A DNA stretch of 64,000 nt, from contig DCUJ01000002.1 in assembly GCA_002328495.1 (NCBI GenBank), forward strand, positions 175,842 through 239,841. Reading direction: 5' to 3'. Under the pieces are notes generated by a model, which saw only the letters and a program-made list of their open reading frames with translations, did not search any database and had not been told where the DNA came from. The position numbers and the translations under genes were made by a program. The stretch comes from Sulfurospirillum sp. UBA2217 (lineage in GTDB: Bacteria; Campylobacterota; Campylobacteria; Campylobacterales; Sulfurospirillaceae). Shown here piece by piece: positions 35,978-44,442 of the stretch. Numbering within the stretch: position 1 is the stretch's first letter; every line of letters starts with the position of its first letter.

Positions 35978-36596
35978 CTTTACCAAAAATCTTTTTTAAA
36001 TTGTTAATATAGACCCGAATGGAGCCTTCATTGACCTCTTGTGAACGATTCCACAACACATCACAGATCATCTCTTTCGTAACAACGCTTCCTCGATTTT
36101 CAATCAAAAGAGCTAATAACTCAAAATCTTTCAAATGCACATCAAGTTCTACATCATAACGCAAAAGGCGCTTACGTGAAAGATGCAGCGTATACATTTC
36201 ATTGATTTTAATCCGTTCTCCCTTATCGCCTTTTGCCCGTGCAATAAGAGCGTTAATCCGTGCCAACATTTCATCCAAATCAAAGGGTTTTTTAATATAA
36301 TCATCTCCTCCAACAGAAAAGCCACGCATCACACTCTCTTTATCGTTAAACGATGTTACAAAAATAGCAGGTGTGTGATCCCCCGCATCACGAAGCTCTT
36401 GAAGAAAATCAAATCCACTGAGCTGCGGGACCTTAACATCCAAAAGATAACAATCAAATTTTTGTGCATACGAGTGTTGCAATGCTTCTTCTCCATCACA
36501 TGCCACAGTACATATAAATCCTTGTTCAGACAAAAAATCTTCCAGCGTCTCGCGCAACAAAGTATTGTCTTCTAAAATCAAAAGTTTACAAGACAT
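35934..36596 (-). CDS. OmpR-family response regulator
   Basis: This 220-residue regulator has a receiver domain with acidic pocket LEDN, phosphorylated Asp in CYLLDVKVPQLSG and the conserved Lys in YIKKPFD. A winged helix DNA-binding domain follows (LKDFELLALLIENRGSVVTK, ending RVYINNLKKIFGKDAISNIR). It pairs with the kinase gene that overlaps its end. It is closely similar in layout to the regulator at 55186. Its start overlaps the end of pyrC by 11 nt, so it is probably transcribed with pyrC. Confidence 0.95.
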   Translation of the reverse strand: MSCKLLILEDNTLLRETLEDFLSEQGFICTVACDGEEALQHSYAQKFDCYLLDVKVPQLSGFDFLQELRDAGDHTPAIFVTSFNDKESVMRGFSVGGDDYIKKPFDLDEMLARINALIARAKGDKGERIKINEMYTLHLSRKRLLRYDVELDVHLKDFELLALLIENRGSVVTKEMICDVLWNRSQEVNEGSIRVYINNLKKIFGKDAISNIRGIGYRFE

Positions 36597-37593
36597 GCTC
36601 TATACTCCAAGCCAATGTTTGTGAAGCAAACATTGGAATAACATTGTCATAACTGCTAGGTACACAAAAAGGAGCTTTAATAAGTTTAACCTCTTTATAC
36701 AGAGGTTTATAGCCATAAATTCGCTGTGCATTATCGCTAACAAATGCTTGTAAGTTTGCTAATTTGTTATGTTTTTCAAACAATTCTGTGAGTGCTTGAA
36801 GTGCAAGAGGAGCAGTAAAAACTCCTGCCGCACAGCCACAACACTCTTTTTTATGAATCGGATGTGGCGCGGAGTCAGAACCAAACATCACTTTAGGATG
36901 TGCTTTAAGACTTACATGTAAAAGTGCATCACGGTCTTCATAACGCTTTGCGATAGGCTTGCAAAACAGATGCGGTTGTAACATACCACCCGCAACATCG
37001 TCAAGCGTGATTAAAAGATGGTGCAAGGTTATTGTTGCGTATAGATTTTCATATGTATCTAAAAGTGCAACGCTCTCTTTCGTGGTGATGTGTTCCATCA
37101 CGATTTTGAGCTTTGGAAAAGCCGAAGCCAAACTTTCATAAATAGAACCGAATTCTTTTTCTCTATCCATCACAAAGCCATTCGTTTCGCCATGCACACA
37201 TAGAATAAGCCCCAAATCACTCATCGCTTCCAAGACAGGACGCAAAACTTCAATATCCATACTTGCCACACCAGCCTCAGAATTGGTCGTAATGCCTGAA
37301 GGATAAAGCTTCAATGCTTTTACATGTAAAGCTGCTTTTTCTAAAAATTCTCGACTATAGTCATCGCGAAAAAAAAGTGTCATCAAAGGCTCAAATACGT
37401 TGTTTCCAATAGCATGTACGATGCGCTCTTTATACGCAATAACCGCTTCGATAGTCGTAATGGGAGGCACAACATTTGGCATAACAATCGCACCAGAAAA
37501 ACTATGCGCGCTCAGTGGTGCTACAACTTTGAGCATAGCCTCATCGCGAAGATGTAAGTGCATATCCAAAGGAGAAATCAATGTATAAATCAT
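36586..37593 (-). CDS. pyrC: Dihydroorotase
   Basis: This 335-residue zinc amidohydrolase of pyrimidine biosynthesis is of the class II (PyrC, E. coli-like) type. Metal and catalytic motifs in order are MHLHLRDEAML near the N-terminus, the Lys of ALKLYPSGITTNS that becomes carbamylated, LCVHGETN, VMEHITTK, and the catalytic Asp in MFGSDSAPHP. Size is normal. It is upstream of and overlaps the two-component system by 11 nt, which is an odd pairing for a biosynthetic gene. Two Leu-His-Val sites are encoded by TTACATGTAA palindromes (36912 and 37320). Confidence 0.97.
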   Translation of the reverse strand: MIYTLISPLDMHLHLRDEAMLKVVAPLSAHSFSGAIVMPNVVPPITTIEAVIAYKERIVHAIGNNVFEPLMTLFFRDDYSREFLEKAALHVKALKLYPSGITTNSEAGVASMDIEVLRPVLEAMSDLGLILCVHGETNGFVMDREKEFGSIYESLASAFPKLKIVMEHITTKESVALLDTYENLYATITLHHLLITLDDVAGGMLQPHLFCKPIAKRYEDRDALLHVSLKAHPKVMFGSDSAPHPIHKKECCGCAAGVFTAPLALQALTELFEKHNKLANLQAFVSDNAQRIYGYKPLYKEVKLIKAPFCVPSSYDNVIPMFASQTLAWSIEHVL

Positions 37594-37659
37594 AGAAAAA
37601 GCCTTTTTATTTCAATTATACGATAAAATTGCATAAGAAAAGTGAAAAAAGGTGAAAAT

Positions 37660-38679
37660 ATGGAATACCGTTACATTGGGAAAAGTGGCTTGCGCGTCAC
37701 CCCTATTTGTATGGGAACGATGAGTTTTGGAAGTTGGAGCGATAAGGCAGAATCTTTTAAAATTTTAGATACCGCATATGAACGAGGTATTAATTTTTAC
37801 GACACAGCAGAACTTTATCCTGTTCCTCCACGCAATGATTATGCGGGACTGACAGAGAAAATTATTGGCGAATGGTTACAAACAAAACCGAGAGAAAGTA
37901 TCATACTGGCCAGTAAAGTAGCGGGTGCTGCAAATGGTTGGTTTGTGCCACCTATTCGCTATGGCTTAACCGCAATTGACCGTTTTCATATCCAAAAAGC
38001 TGTTGAGGGAAGTTTAAAACGACTCCGAACAGACTATATCGACCTTTACCAAGTTCATTGGCCAGATACCATTATCCCCAAAGAAGAATCGATGCGTGCT
38101 TTGGATGAGTTGGTCAAAAGTGGAAAAGTACGCTACATCGGAACATCCAATGACACAGCTTTCGGGCTCACAAAGTCTAACACCATTGCACAATATGAAA
38201 CATTGGCTCGTTTTGAATCAATCCAAAACAACTTTTCCCTGCTCAATCCACGCTTTTTAGATGAACTCTCCACCGTATGTCGCGTGGAAAACATATCCCT
38301 TTTGCCCTACTCACCGATTGGTGGAGGGGTTTTAAGCGGTAAATACAACCAAGCGTTTATTGACCCAAAAAGTCGTTTTGGCGAGTACCTTAATGCGAAA
38401 GAATCACGACAAAAAGCGATGTACCAACGCTTTGTCAATGAAAAAACACTTGCCGCAACAGCAAAATACCTTGATATTGCTAAGCGCTATAGCATGAGCC
38501 CTGTAACGCTTGCTGTGGCATGGAGCATGCACTTTGATTTTGTCGCTTCTACCATCATTGGTGCGCGCTATGCCACACAACTCAAAGAGAGCTTTAAAGC
38601 GTTAGAGGTGACATTAAATCCAGATATTTTAAAAGAGTGCGAGAGCGTTCAAAAAGAGATTTTGTATCCGATGGGGTAA
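37660..38679 (+). CDS. Aldo/keto reductase
   Basis: This 339-residue NADPH-dependent oxidoreductase starts at the ATG at 37660, preceded by AAAGGTGAAAAT; an in-frame GTG 18 nt upstream is less likely. It begins MEYRYIGKSGLRVTPICMGT, and the catalytic tetrad residues are visible: Asp and Tyr in NFYDTAELYP, Lys in IILASKVAG and His in DLYQVHWPD. The C-terminal NADP region is IIGARYATQLKES. Substrates of this family are broad (sugars, ketones, aldehydes). It is divergent from pyrC and convergent with amtB. Confidence 0.94.
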   Translation: MEYRYIGKSGLRVTPICMGTMSFGSWSDKAESFKILDTAYERGINFYDTAELYPVPPRNDYAGLTEKIIGEWLQTKPRESIILASKVAGAANGWFVPPIRYGLTAIDRFHIQKAVEGSLKRLRTDYIDLYQVHWPDTIIPKEESMRALDELVKSGKVRYIGTSNDTAFGLTKSNTIAQYETLARFESIQNNFSLLNPRFLDELSTVCRVENISLLPYSPIGGGVLSGKYNQAFIDPKSRFGEYLNAKESRQKAMYQRFVNEKTLAATAKYLDIAKRYSMSPVTLAVAWSMHFDFVASTIIGARYATQLKESFKALEVTLNPDILKECESVQKEILYPMG

Positions 38680-38681
38680 GG

Positions 38682-38710
38682 TTACATGTAAGGATTTTCC
38701 TTACATGTAA
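38682..38710. terminator. Bidirectional hairpin made from two TTACATGTAA palindromes
   Basis: TTACATGTAAGGA (38682-38694), loop TTT, TCCTTACATGTAA (38698-38710) forms a 13-bp perfect stem between convergent genes. Downstream on the plus strand is TGCTATTTTTAC. Each arm is itself the repeated palindrome, so the arms could also fold individually. Confidence 0.75.
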
Positions 38711-38718
38711 TGCTATTT

Positions 38719-39900
38719 TTACACTTTTGATTTTACAAATTCAGGGTAGCCTTCAAGCCCACACTCTTCAAGATCCAGTCCCACGTATTCGTGTTCTTCA
38801 TCGCTGCGAAGCCCTACGAGTTTCTTAATCAGTACAAAAGAGACATAGGAGATAGGGAAAACAAAAAGAGCCGTTAAGGCAATACCCTTAAGTTGTATCA
38901 GCAATGAAAAATCAGCAAACAGCGCTACGGCAATCGTTCCCCAAATGCCATTGACTAAGTGAACGGAAAGCGCACCGACAGGGTCGTCGATTTTAAATTT
39001 ATCGAAAATGGGAACCGCAAAAACAACCAATGCTCCGCCAATCGCACCAATGACGATAGGCTCCCACAATCCTACTACATCAGCACCTGCGGTGATAGCA
39101 ACCAATCCACCTAATGCACCGTTGAGTATCATCGTAATATCCAACTTTTTATACTGAAAATAGACAATAAGTGCTGCGGTGATAGCGCCTACTAAACCTG
39201 CTGTATTGGTGTTAACAATGATAAGACCGACCAAATCTGCTTTTTCAATGGAGGAGATGTTAAATGCACTGCCCCCGTTAAAACCAAACCATCCAATCCA
39301 CAACAACATGGCTCCTAGTGTGACCAAAGGAATGTTGGAGGCGGGAATAGGTCTTACGTGACCCTCTTTTGCATATTTTCCCCGACGCGCACCCAAAACC
39401 AATATCCCCGCTAAAAGAGCCCAGCCTCCAACAGAGTGAATCACCGTACATCCTGCTAAGTCATGCACCTCTTTTAAAAATCCACCGCCCCAAATGGCAT
39501 TACCCACAAGAGGATAAATCAGTCCACTCATCAAGACTGCAAATATCATAAACGGCACAATACGAATACGTTCGCTCACACCACCACTCATAATGGAAAC
39601 CGTTTTACCCACAAATGCCATCTGAAAGAAGAAGAAAGCATAGGCACTGTAACCTTCAACACTCACCCCTTGCAAAAAAAAGCCTGAGCCACCAAACATG
39701 AGATTGTAGCCCCATAGTAAAAAAATAAACGAGGTAATCGCATAGAGCATGACATTACCTGTAAGGACGGCAACGACATTTTTTGTCCGAACAAGCCCAG
39801 CTTCAAGCATAGCAAAACCTGGGACCATAAGGATGATTAAGACAGAGGTGAAAATTAAAAAGAGAGTATCAATGGCGTATTGCAGTTGAGATGTTTCCAT
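38719..39900 (-). CDS. amtB: Ammonium transporter
   Basis: This 393-residue Amt/Mep/Rh channel has eleven helices. Conserved segments are LIILMVPGFAMLEAGLVRTK near the N-terminus, the Trp-rich WIGWFGFNGGSAFN, the twin-His pore residues (the first in CTVIHSVGGWALLAG, the second in VGALSVHLVNGIWGTIA) and VLGARRGKYAKEG. The short N-terminus has no cleaved signal. It lies after glnK, the usual partner that blocks the channel when nitrogen is plentiful. A TTACATGTAA palindrome sits right before the start codon. Confidence 0.97.
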   Translation of the reverse strand: METSQLQYAIDTLFLIFTSVLIILMVPGFAMLEAGLVRTKNVVAVLTGNVMLYAITSFIFLLWGYNLMFGGSGFFLQGVSVEGYSAYAFFFFQMAFVGKTVSIMSGGVSERIRIVPFMIFAVLMSGLIYPLVGNAIWGGGFLKEVHDLAGCTVIHSVGGWALLAGILVLGARRGKYAKEGHVRPIPASNIPLVTLGAMLLWIGWFGFNGGSAFNISSIEKADLVGLIIVNTNTAGLVGAITAALIVYFQYKKLDITMILNGALGGLVAITAGADVVGLWEPIVIGAIGGALVVFAVPIFDKFKIDDPVGALSVHLVNGIWGTIAVALFADFSLLIQLKGIALTALFVFPISYVSFVLIKKLVGLRSDEEHEYVGLDLEECGLEGYPEFVKSKV

Positions 39901-39950
39901 TACATGTAACCTTCAAATAAAGTAATGGAAAATTGTACAAAAAAGAGGAA

Positions 39951-39983
39951 AAGAAAAGTGATTAAAAAATAACCACTTTTCTT
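39951..39983 (-). terminator. Hairpin between glnK and amtB
   Basis: AAGAAAAGTG (39951-39960) and CACTTTTCTT (39974-39983) form a 10-bp stem. On the minus strand it is followed by CCTCTTTTTTG. It would lower read-through from glnK into amtB and so set their ratio. Confidence 0.65.
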
Positions 39984-39988
39984 AAAGT

Positions 39989-40327
39989 TTAGATAGCATC
40001 TTCGTTTTCTTCACCGGTTCGGATACGAATAACTTTTTCAACATTGGTAACAAAAATCTTTCCATCGCCTATTTTACCAGTCTTTGCAGCATCTACGATG
40101 GTAGAAATTACTGTGTCTACAATTTCATCAGCGACAACAATCTCAATGCGGATTTTAGGTAAAAAATCTACTACATACTCAGCACCACGGTACAATTCTG
40201 AGTGTCCTTGCTGTCTCCCGTACCCTTTGACTTCATTAACGGTCATTCCTGTAATTTCCAAGCCTGCCAAGGCATCTTTGACTTCTTCAAGTTTAAAAGG
40301 TTTAATTATCGCTTCAATTTTTTTCAT
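39989..40327 (-). CDS. glnK: Nitrogen regulatory protein PII (GlnB/GlnK)
   Basis: This 112-residue trimeric PII signal protein starts MKKIEAIIKPFKLEEVKDAL. The T-loop contains Tyr51 in RGAEYVVDFLPK, the site uridylylated in many bacteria, and the B-loop is KTGKIGDGKIFV. It binds ATP, ADP and 2-oxoglutarate and controls AmtB. I call it GlnK because amtB follows; sequence alone cannot separate GlnB from GlnK. AGAAGGAGAAAAAG precedes the ATG. No sigma-54 promoter (GG-N10-GC) stands out upstream. Confidence 0.96.
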   Translation of the reverse strand: MKKIEAIIKPFKLEEVKDALAGLEITGMTVNEVKGYGRQQGHSELYRGAEYVVDFLPKIRIEIVVADEIVDTVISTIVDAAKTGKIGDGKIFVTNVEKVIRIRTGEENEDAI

Positions 40328-40373
40328 CTTTTTCTCCTTCTATTAGTTCATGGTACGTGTATTCTATCTGAAA

Positions 40374-40892
40374 TTATTTTAAATATGCTTTGAGTATGAC
40401 CTGTTTTTGTTGGGGTTTATGGCGTACATCCACATCTACACTTTCAAGTTTTCGAATGACCTTCATCCCATCAACCACTTCACCAAAAATCGTATGGTAC
40501 CCATTTAGATGCGGTGTAGCAACGGTTGTGATAAAAAATTGACTCCCATTAGTGTTGGGACCTGCATTTGCCATCGCCAATAAACCTGCTTTATCAAAGG
40601 TGACATTGGGTTTAAACTCATCATCAAACGAAGTACCAAAAATCGATTGTCCTCCGCGTCCTGTCCCACTGGGGTCGCCTCCTTGGATCATAAAGCCTCG
40701 GATGATACGATGAAACGTTACCCCATCGTAGTACCCTTTTTTCACCAAGCCTATAAAATTTTCACACGCCTTGGGAGCCACTTCAGGCTTTAGCGCGACA
40801 ACAAATGTCCCTTGAGATGTTTCAAAAACCACTTCATTCGCACTCCAAAGGCTTGAGAGTACTAAAAAAAGAACCAGTAAAAAACGCGCCAT
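40374..40892 (-). CDS. Exported cyclophilin-type peptidyl-prolyl isomerase
   Basis: This 172-residue protein has a signal peptide (MARFLLVLFLVLSSLWSANE) followed by a complete cyclophilin domain. Landmarks are FHRIIRGFMIQGGDPSGTGR, GLLAMANAGPNTNGSQFFIT and the loop HLNGYHTIFGEVVDGM. It helps proline isomerisation during folding, here in the periplasm. It lies 4 nt after the response regulator gene at 40897 and is probably the last gene of that operon. Confidence 0.95.
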   Translation of the reverse strand: MARFLLVLFLVLSSLWSANEVVFETSQGTFVVALKPEVAPKACENFIGLVKKGYYDGVTFHRIIRGFMIQGGDPSGTGRGGQSIFGTSFDDEFKPNVTFDKAGLLAMANAGPNTNGSQFFITTVATPHLNGYHTIFGEVVDGMKVIRKLESVDVDVRHKPQQKQVILKAYLK

Positions 40893-40896
40893 TGTA

Positions 40897-41553
40897 TTAT
40901 TCTCCTATCAATTTAGTATTACGGAACCGATACACCTTATTTTTCACTTTTTCTAAAATCCCCACTTTAATCAACTGTTGAAACATATGCACAACGGTGG
41001 GTTTACTGACACCAATATTATCAATTATATCCTGATAAGAACCATTGAAAACCTTCTCTTCATCCAAATTGTTGATGATGTACTTAAGGATTTCTATTTT
41101 TTTACCGCCAATGAGTGCCGCAAGCCCTTCGACAATAAATGAACAGCCTTGCATCTCTTTGGTGTGCATCTTAGGTAGCATCACATTGTAAATATTGCTA
41201 ATAAGGTCTTTCACGTTAATAGGTTTCATAATAAACCCATCCACCTTTAACGTAATTGCGTCTATCAAATACTCTGTTTCCGTAAATGCTGTTGTAATAA
41301 TAACTGGAATCACACGACCATGCTCATTTTTAAGCTTTTTGAGCATCTCAATACCATTAAGACCAGGCATCAAAATATCGGTAACGATGATATCGACCTC
41401 TTTTTCCAGAGCAATTTTAAGTCCCTCTTCGCCATTGGATGCCAAATAGACCTCTTTGACAAAATCTTTTAAAATCATCTGCGTCTGATCACGTACTGAC
41501 TTTTCATCTTCGACGTAGAGCACCACACAATCTTTCAAACTGTTAAAATCCAT
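40897..41553 (-). CDS. Response regulator with winged-helix output domain
   Basis: This 218-residue regulator has receiver residues in LYVEDEKSVRD, the phosphorylated Asp in DIIVTDILMPGLNG and the Lys in FIMKPINVKD. The linker (~125-150) contains one Cys (EMQGCSFIVEG). The C-terminal ~65 residues form a small winged helix (YQDIIDNIGVSKPTVVHMFQ, then LIKVGILEKVKNKVYRF) that is not OmpR-, NarL- or NtrC-like and resembles RepA/MarR-type wings. It overlaps the kinase gene by 11 nt and completes a binding protein-kinase-regulator set. Confidence 0.9.
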   Translation of the reverse strand: MDFNSLKDCVVLYVEDEKSVRDQTQMILKDFVKEVYLASNGEEGLKIALEKEVDIIVTDILMPGLNGIEMLKKLKNEHGRVIPVIITTAFTETEYLIDAITLKVDGFIMKPINVKDLISNIYNVMLPKMHTKEMQGCSFIVEGLAALIGGKKIEILKYIINNLDEEKVFNGSYQDIIDNIGVSKPTVVHMFQQLIKVGILEKVKNKVYRFRNTKLIGE

Positions 41554-43165
41554 CTTTTTTCTCCTCTTTTTTCCCTAGTGGTAAAACCATGACAATCATG
41601 GCACAGTGTTCATAATAACTCCCATTGCTAAAACGATGGGCTCCATTGCTTGCCCGAATTGACCCTCGCATCTGCTTTTCAATAATCTGCTGGGACATAT
41701 AAAGCCCAATCCCCGTCCCCGAGGACTTATGCTTTGTGGTAAAGTAAGGATCAAACATCTTGGCACGAACACTCTCTTCAATGCCCCCGCCATTGTCTAT
41801 CACCCAAACTGCAACACCGTTATTGCTTTTCTGCACCAACACTTCAATCTGTTTTTCCACGATGTTTCTCTCTTCCATTGCATCTTTGGCATTGGAAAAA
41901 AGATTCATTAAGACCTGTGAAAACTCATTAGGATAGCCTTGAATATGAACATCCCAAGGACACACTAATGAAATCTCAATGTCTGCTTTTGTGTAGTACT
42001 CTTTGACCAGTTGAATGCTGTAACACAATGCTTCTTTCAAGGCAAACTCTTCTTCGCCACGATTGGGCTTGAAAAAATTGCGAAAATCATCAATGGTACG
42101 CGACATCATCGATGCTAAGGCAATACCTTCGTTGGTTTGCGTCTCGATAAACGCATCACTCAGTTCAATTCCTGCTAAACGTTTCATCTGAAAACTTTGA
42201 ATCACAAGCACCATCGCATTGAGCGGTTGACGCCATTGATGCGCGATGTTGCCTATCATTTCACCCATAGAAGCCAAACGCGACTGACGAAACATAATCT
42301 CATCTTTTTGACGACTTTGTTCCACTTCATAGGCAATTTTTTCTTCCAAGCTGTGGTTTAATGTTTGCAACTCTTTCGTTTTTATGTCTACCATGTTAGC
42401 TAAGCGTGTGTGCAAAAGACGAATATTTTGTAAAAGCACAATGGCTAAAAGTGCCGCGAATAAAATGGTGCCAAGGGTTGCCACAACAATCCATTCAAAG
42501 GTATTTTCGTAGACCAATTGCGTTCTAGCAAAGCCTATTTTGGCATTATCAAAGTTGAGGTTAATCAATCCTGTAATATCAATATTAATCGAATAGACAC
42601 TCGGATAAAGCTCATCTTGAAGTGTCTCATACGCTTCCAAGGTTTGCGCCGTTTCAAAATAGTTAAACATCTTAAACAAAATACCATCGATGGTCTTTAT
42701 TTTTGCCTCAATTTTCACAATAGAACTTGTCTCTTCACATTCAGATGTACGATCTTTTAACGCATCAAACATCCCCCATGAACGTGCCAGCTTTATCAAC
42801 CAATCACTCTCGTCAATATCCAAAGAGTCTTTATACTCCCTAAGCTCTCTTTGGACAAGTTCTTGCGCTAAAACAATCACCCCTTTACCAGCTTTAGCAC
42901 TAATCATCCCTTTTTCAATATCACGAATCGTGTCTAAGATATTGACCGTATAAATATCTTTAAGATTCTCAAGACGAGCGGTCGGCAAAAGACGTTTGGT
43001 GTACAAAATATCAAAATTATTTTTAATGCGATTGATGCTCATGTGGGCAAAACTTCCAATAAAGAGCATTCCAAAAACCATAATCAAAAAGAGTAAGGTC
43101 GTCTTTTTGGTAATGGTCATCTCATCGATGCTACCCATAAAATCAGAAAAAGGATTATTCATCAT
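41543..43165 (-). CDS. Sensor histidine kinase linked to a periplasmic binding protein
   Basis: From the ATG at 43165 (GAGGGTA upstream; the frame extends further but without a better start) this kinase has about 540 residues. One membrane helix near residue 20 and another near 225 enclose a ~180-residue helical periplasmic domain. Catalytic parts are MIGNIAHQWRQPLNAMVLVI with the phospho-His, NLFSNAKDAMEE, VIDNGGGIEE and SSGTGIGLYMSQQIIE. The HQWRQPLN box is typical of Campylobacterota kinases with periplasmic sensing. It overlaps both neighbours by 11 nt. Confidence 0.92.
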   Translation of the reverse strand: MMNNPFSDFMGSIDEMTITKKTTLLFLIMVFGMLFIGSFAHMSINRIKNNFDILYTKRLLPTARLENLKDIYTVNILDTIRDIEKGMISAKAGKGVIVLAQELVQRELREYKDSLDIDESDWLIKLARSWGMFDALKDRTSECEETSSIVKIEAKIKTIDGILFKMFNYFETAQTLEAYETLQDELYPSVYSINIDITGLINLNFDNAKIGFARTQLVYENTFEWIVVATLGTILFAALLAIVLLQNIRLLHTRLANMVDIKTKELQTLNHSLEEKIAYEVEQSRQKDEIMFRQSRLASMGEMIGNIAHQWRQPLNAMVLVIQSFQMKRLAGIELSDAFIETQTNEGIALASMMSRTIDDFRNFFKPNRGEEEFALKEALCYSIQLVKEYYTKADIEISLVCPWDVHIQGYPNEFSQVLMNLFSNAKDAMEERNIVEKQIEVLVQKSNNGVAVWVIDNGGGIEESVRAKMFDPYFTTKHKSSGTGIGLYMSQQIIEKQMRGSIRASNGAHRFSNGSYYEHCAMIVMVLPLGKKEEKKDGF

Positions 43166-44333
43166 TACCCTCAACTGCGAAAAAATCACCATCAACATAG
43201 GAGAGAAGATGCACACGGTGCAAACATTTGCAACGCTCGTCCCTATTTTGAGAAGGCACCTTTTCATCCATCATCTGTGAAAAACGTGGCAACTCAGCGA
43301 TAAAGGACTCTTTGGTAAAGCGTTCGCCAATGGTTTTAAATACCTCGGAGATCATACGCGCCGCAAAATACCCTTCCAATGAGGTATAGCTCAGCTTTTC
43401 TTTGGGATGATACTGTGCCATAAGCTCCCTATAATGTTTGACTTCTTTTCCTTGCGATGTCCAAGGGGAAGGAACCACTTGTGCAAACGTAATACCTTTG
43501 CCTTTCTTTTCCAATGCCTGTATCAAATCACTGGGTTCAATAAACGAAAAAAGTCCAAAATTGACTTCATCACGCAATGTAATACTTTTTCGTGCGCGCT
43601 TTATAAATTCAGCACTCGGAGCCGTTGCACCCATCATCAAAATAACATCAGGATCACATTGTTCAATTTCATAGAGCGCATTGCCCACGGAGAGGGTGTT
43701 GCGTTTATAGCTTCCCTCTCCACATAAAAAAAGATTGCGTTTATTTAACGCTTTTTTAACTTCATCCAAACCTGCTCTGCCATACGCATCATTTTGGTAA
43801 AAAAGAGCAAATCTTTTTGCATGAAGTTTGGTGGAAAAATAGTCCACAAGCACTTCGATTTCATCGCGATCACTCGCCCTTGCGTTTAAAACGAGGGCAT
43901 TGGGAGGTTGACGCAAAAAATGAGCGCCGCTGTAGGTCCCTATTAAAGGAATGTGCTTTTCTTGAACCAAAGGAAAAACTACTTCTGCCGCAGGTGTTCC
44001 AATAAGACCAAAAAGTGCAAAAACACCCTCCTTTTCAATTAAATTGTGTACATTTTCAAGGGCAATCTTAGGTTCATAGCGGTCATCTTTTGCGATAATA
44101 TTAATTGTGCGTCCGTAAATTCCACCGTTTTCATTGAGATGCTGAAAAAAGACTTTTGCTCCCATTAAAAATTGATACCCAACTCCATACGGTCCTTCAC
44201 TCAAAGGTCCACTCATGCCAAGAGTAATCGTATTTTCTTTGTACGTTGGATGGGTATAATAATAAAAAAGTGTCATGCAGAGGATAAAAACGAGGATTAA
44301 TGCTAAAAATTTACGCATTCCATGGGCTTTCAT
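43155..44333 (-). CDS. Periplasmic ligand-binding protein (Leu/Ile/Val-BP type) for the adjacent kinase
   Basis: This 392-residue protein has an N-terminal membrane anchor or uncleaved signal (KFLALILVFILCMTLFYYY). The fold is the type I binding protein family used by branched-chain amino acid transporters: NTITLGMSGPLSEGPYGVGY, NIIAKDDRYEPKIALENVHN, FGLIGTPAAEVVFPL and FYQNDAYGRAGLDEV. No transporter genes are nearby. Its end overlaps the kinase gene by 11 nt, so it most likely presents a ligand to that kinase. The start may be the first ATG (44333) or one 15 nt later (MRKFLAL). Confidence 0.9.
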   Translation of the reverse strand: MKAHGMRKFLALILVFILCMTLFYYYTHPTYKENTITLGMSGPLSEGPYGVGYQFLMGAKVFFQHLNENGGIYGRTINIIAKDDRYEPKIALENVHNLIEKEGVFALFGLIGTPAAEVVFPLVQEKHIPLIGTYSGAHFLRQPPNALVLNARASDRDEIEVLVDYFSTKLHAKRFALFYQNDAYGRAGLDEVKKALNKRNLFLCGEGSYKRNTLSVGNALYEIEQCDPDVILMMGATAPSAEFIKRARKSITLRDEVNFGLFSFIEPSDLIQALEKKGKGITFAQVVPSPWTSQGKEVKHYRELMAQYHPKEKLSYTSLEGYFAARMISEVFKTIGERFTKESFIAELPRFSQMMDEKVPSQNRDERCKCLHRVHLLSYVDGDFFAVEGNDE

Positions 44334-44442
44334 AATGATTTATGGGTATAATATCACTATTTTTTTGTGAAATTCCTTAATTTTAGTAAAAAAATATTAA
44401 CTTAACTACATTTTTTCTAAAAAAGTAAAAAAGAGCATAAGT

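Noticed and set aside
43166..43267. Longer N-terminus for the kinase at 41543
   Set aside because: It lies inside the binding protein gene; GAGGGTA before the ATG at 43165 and the resulting N-terminus fit better.
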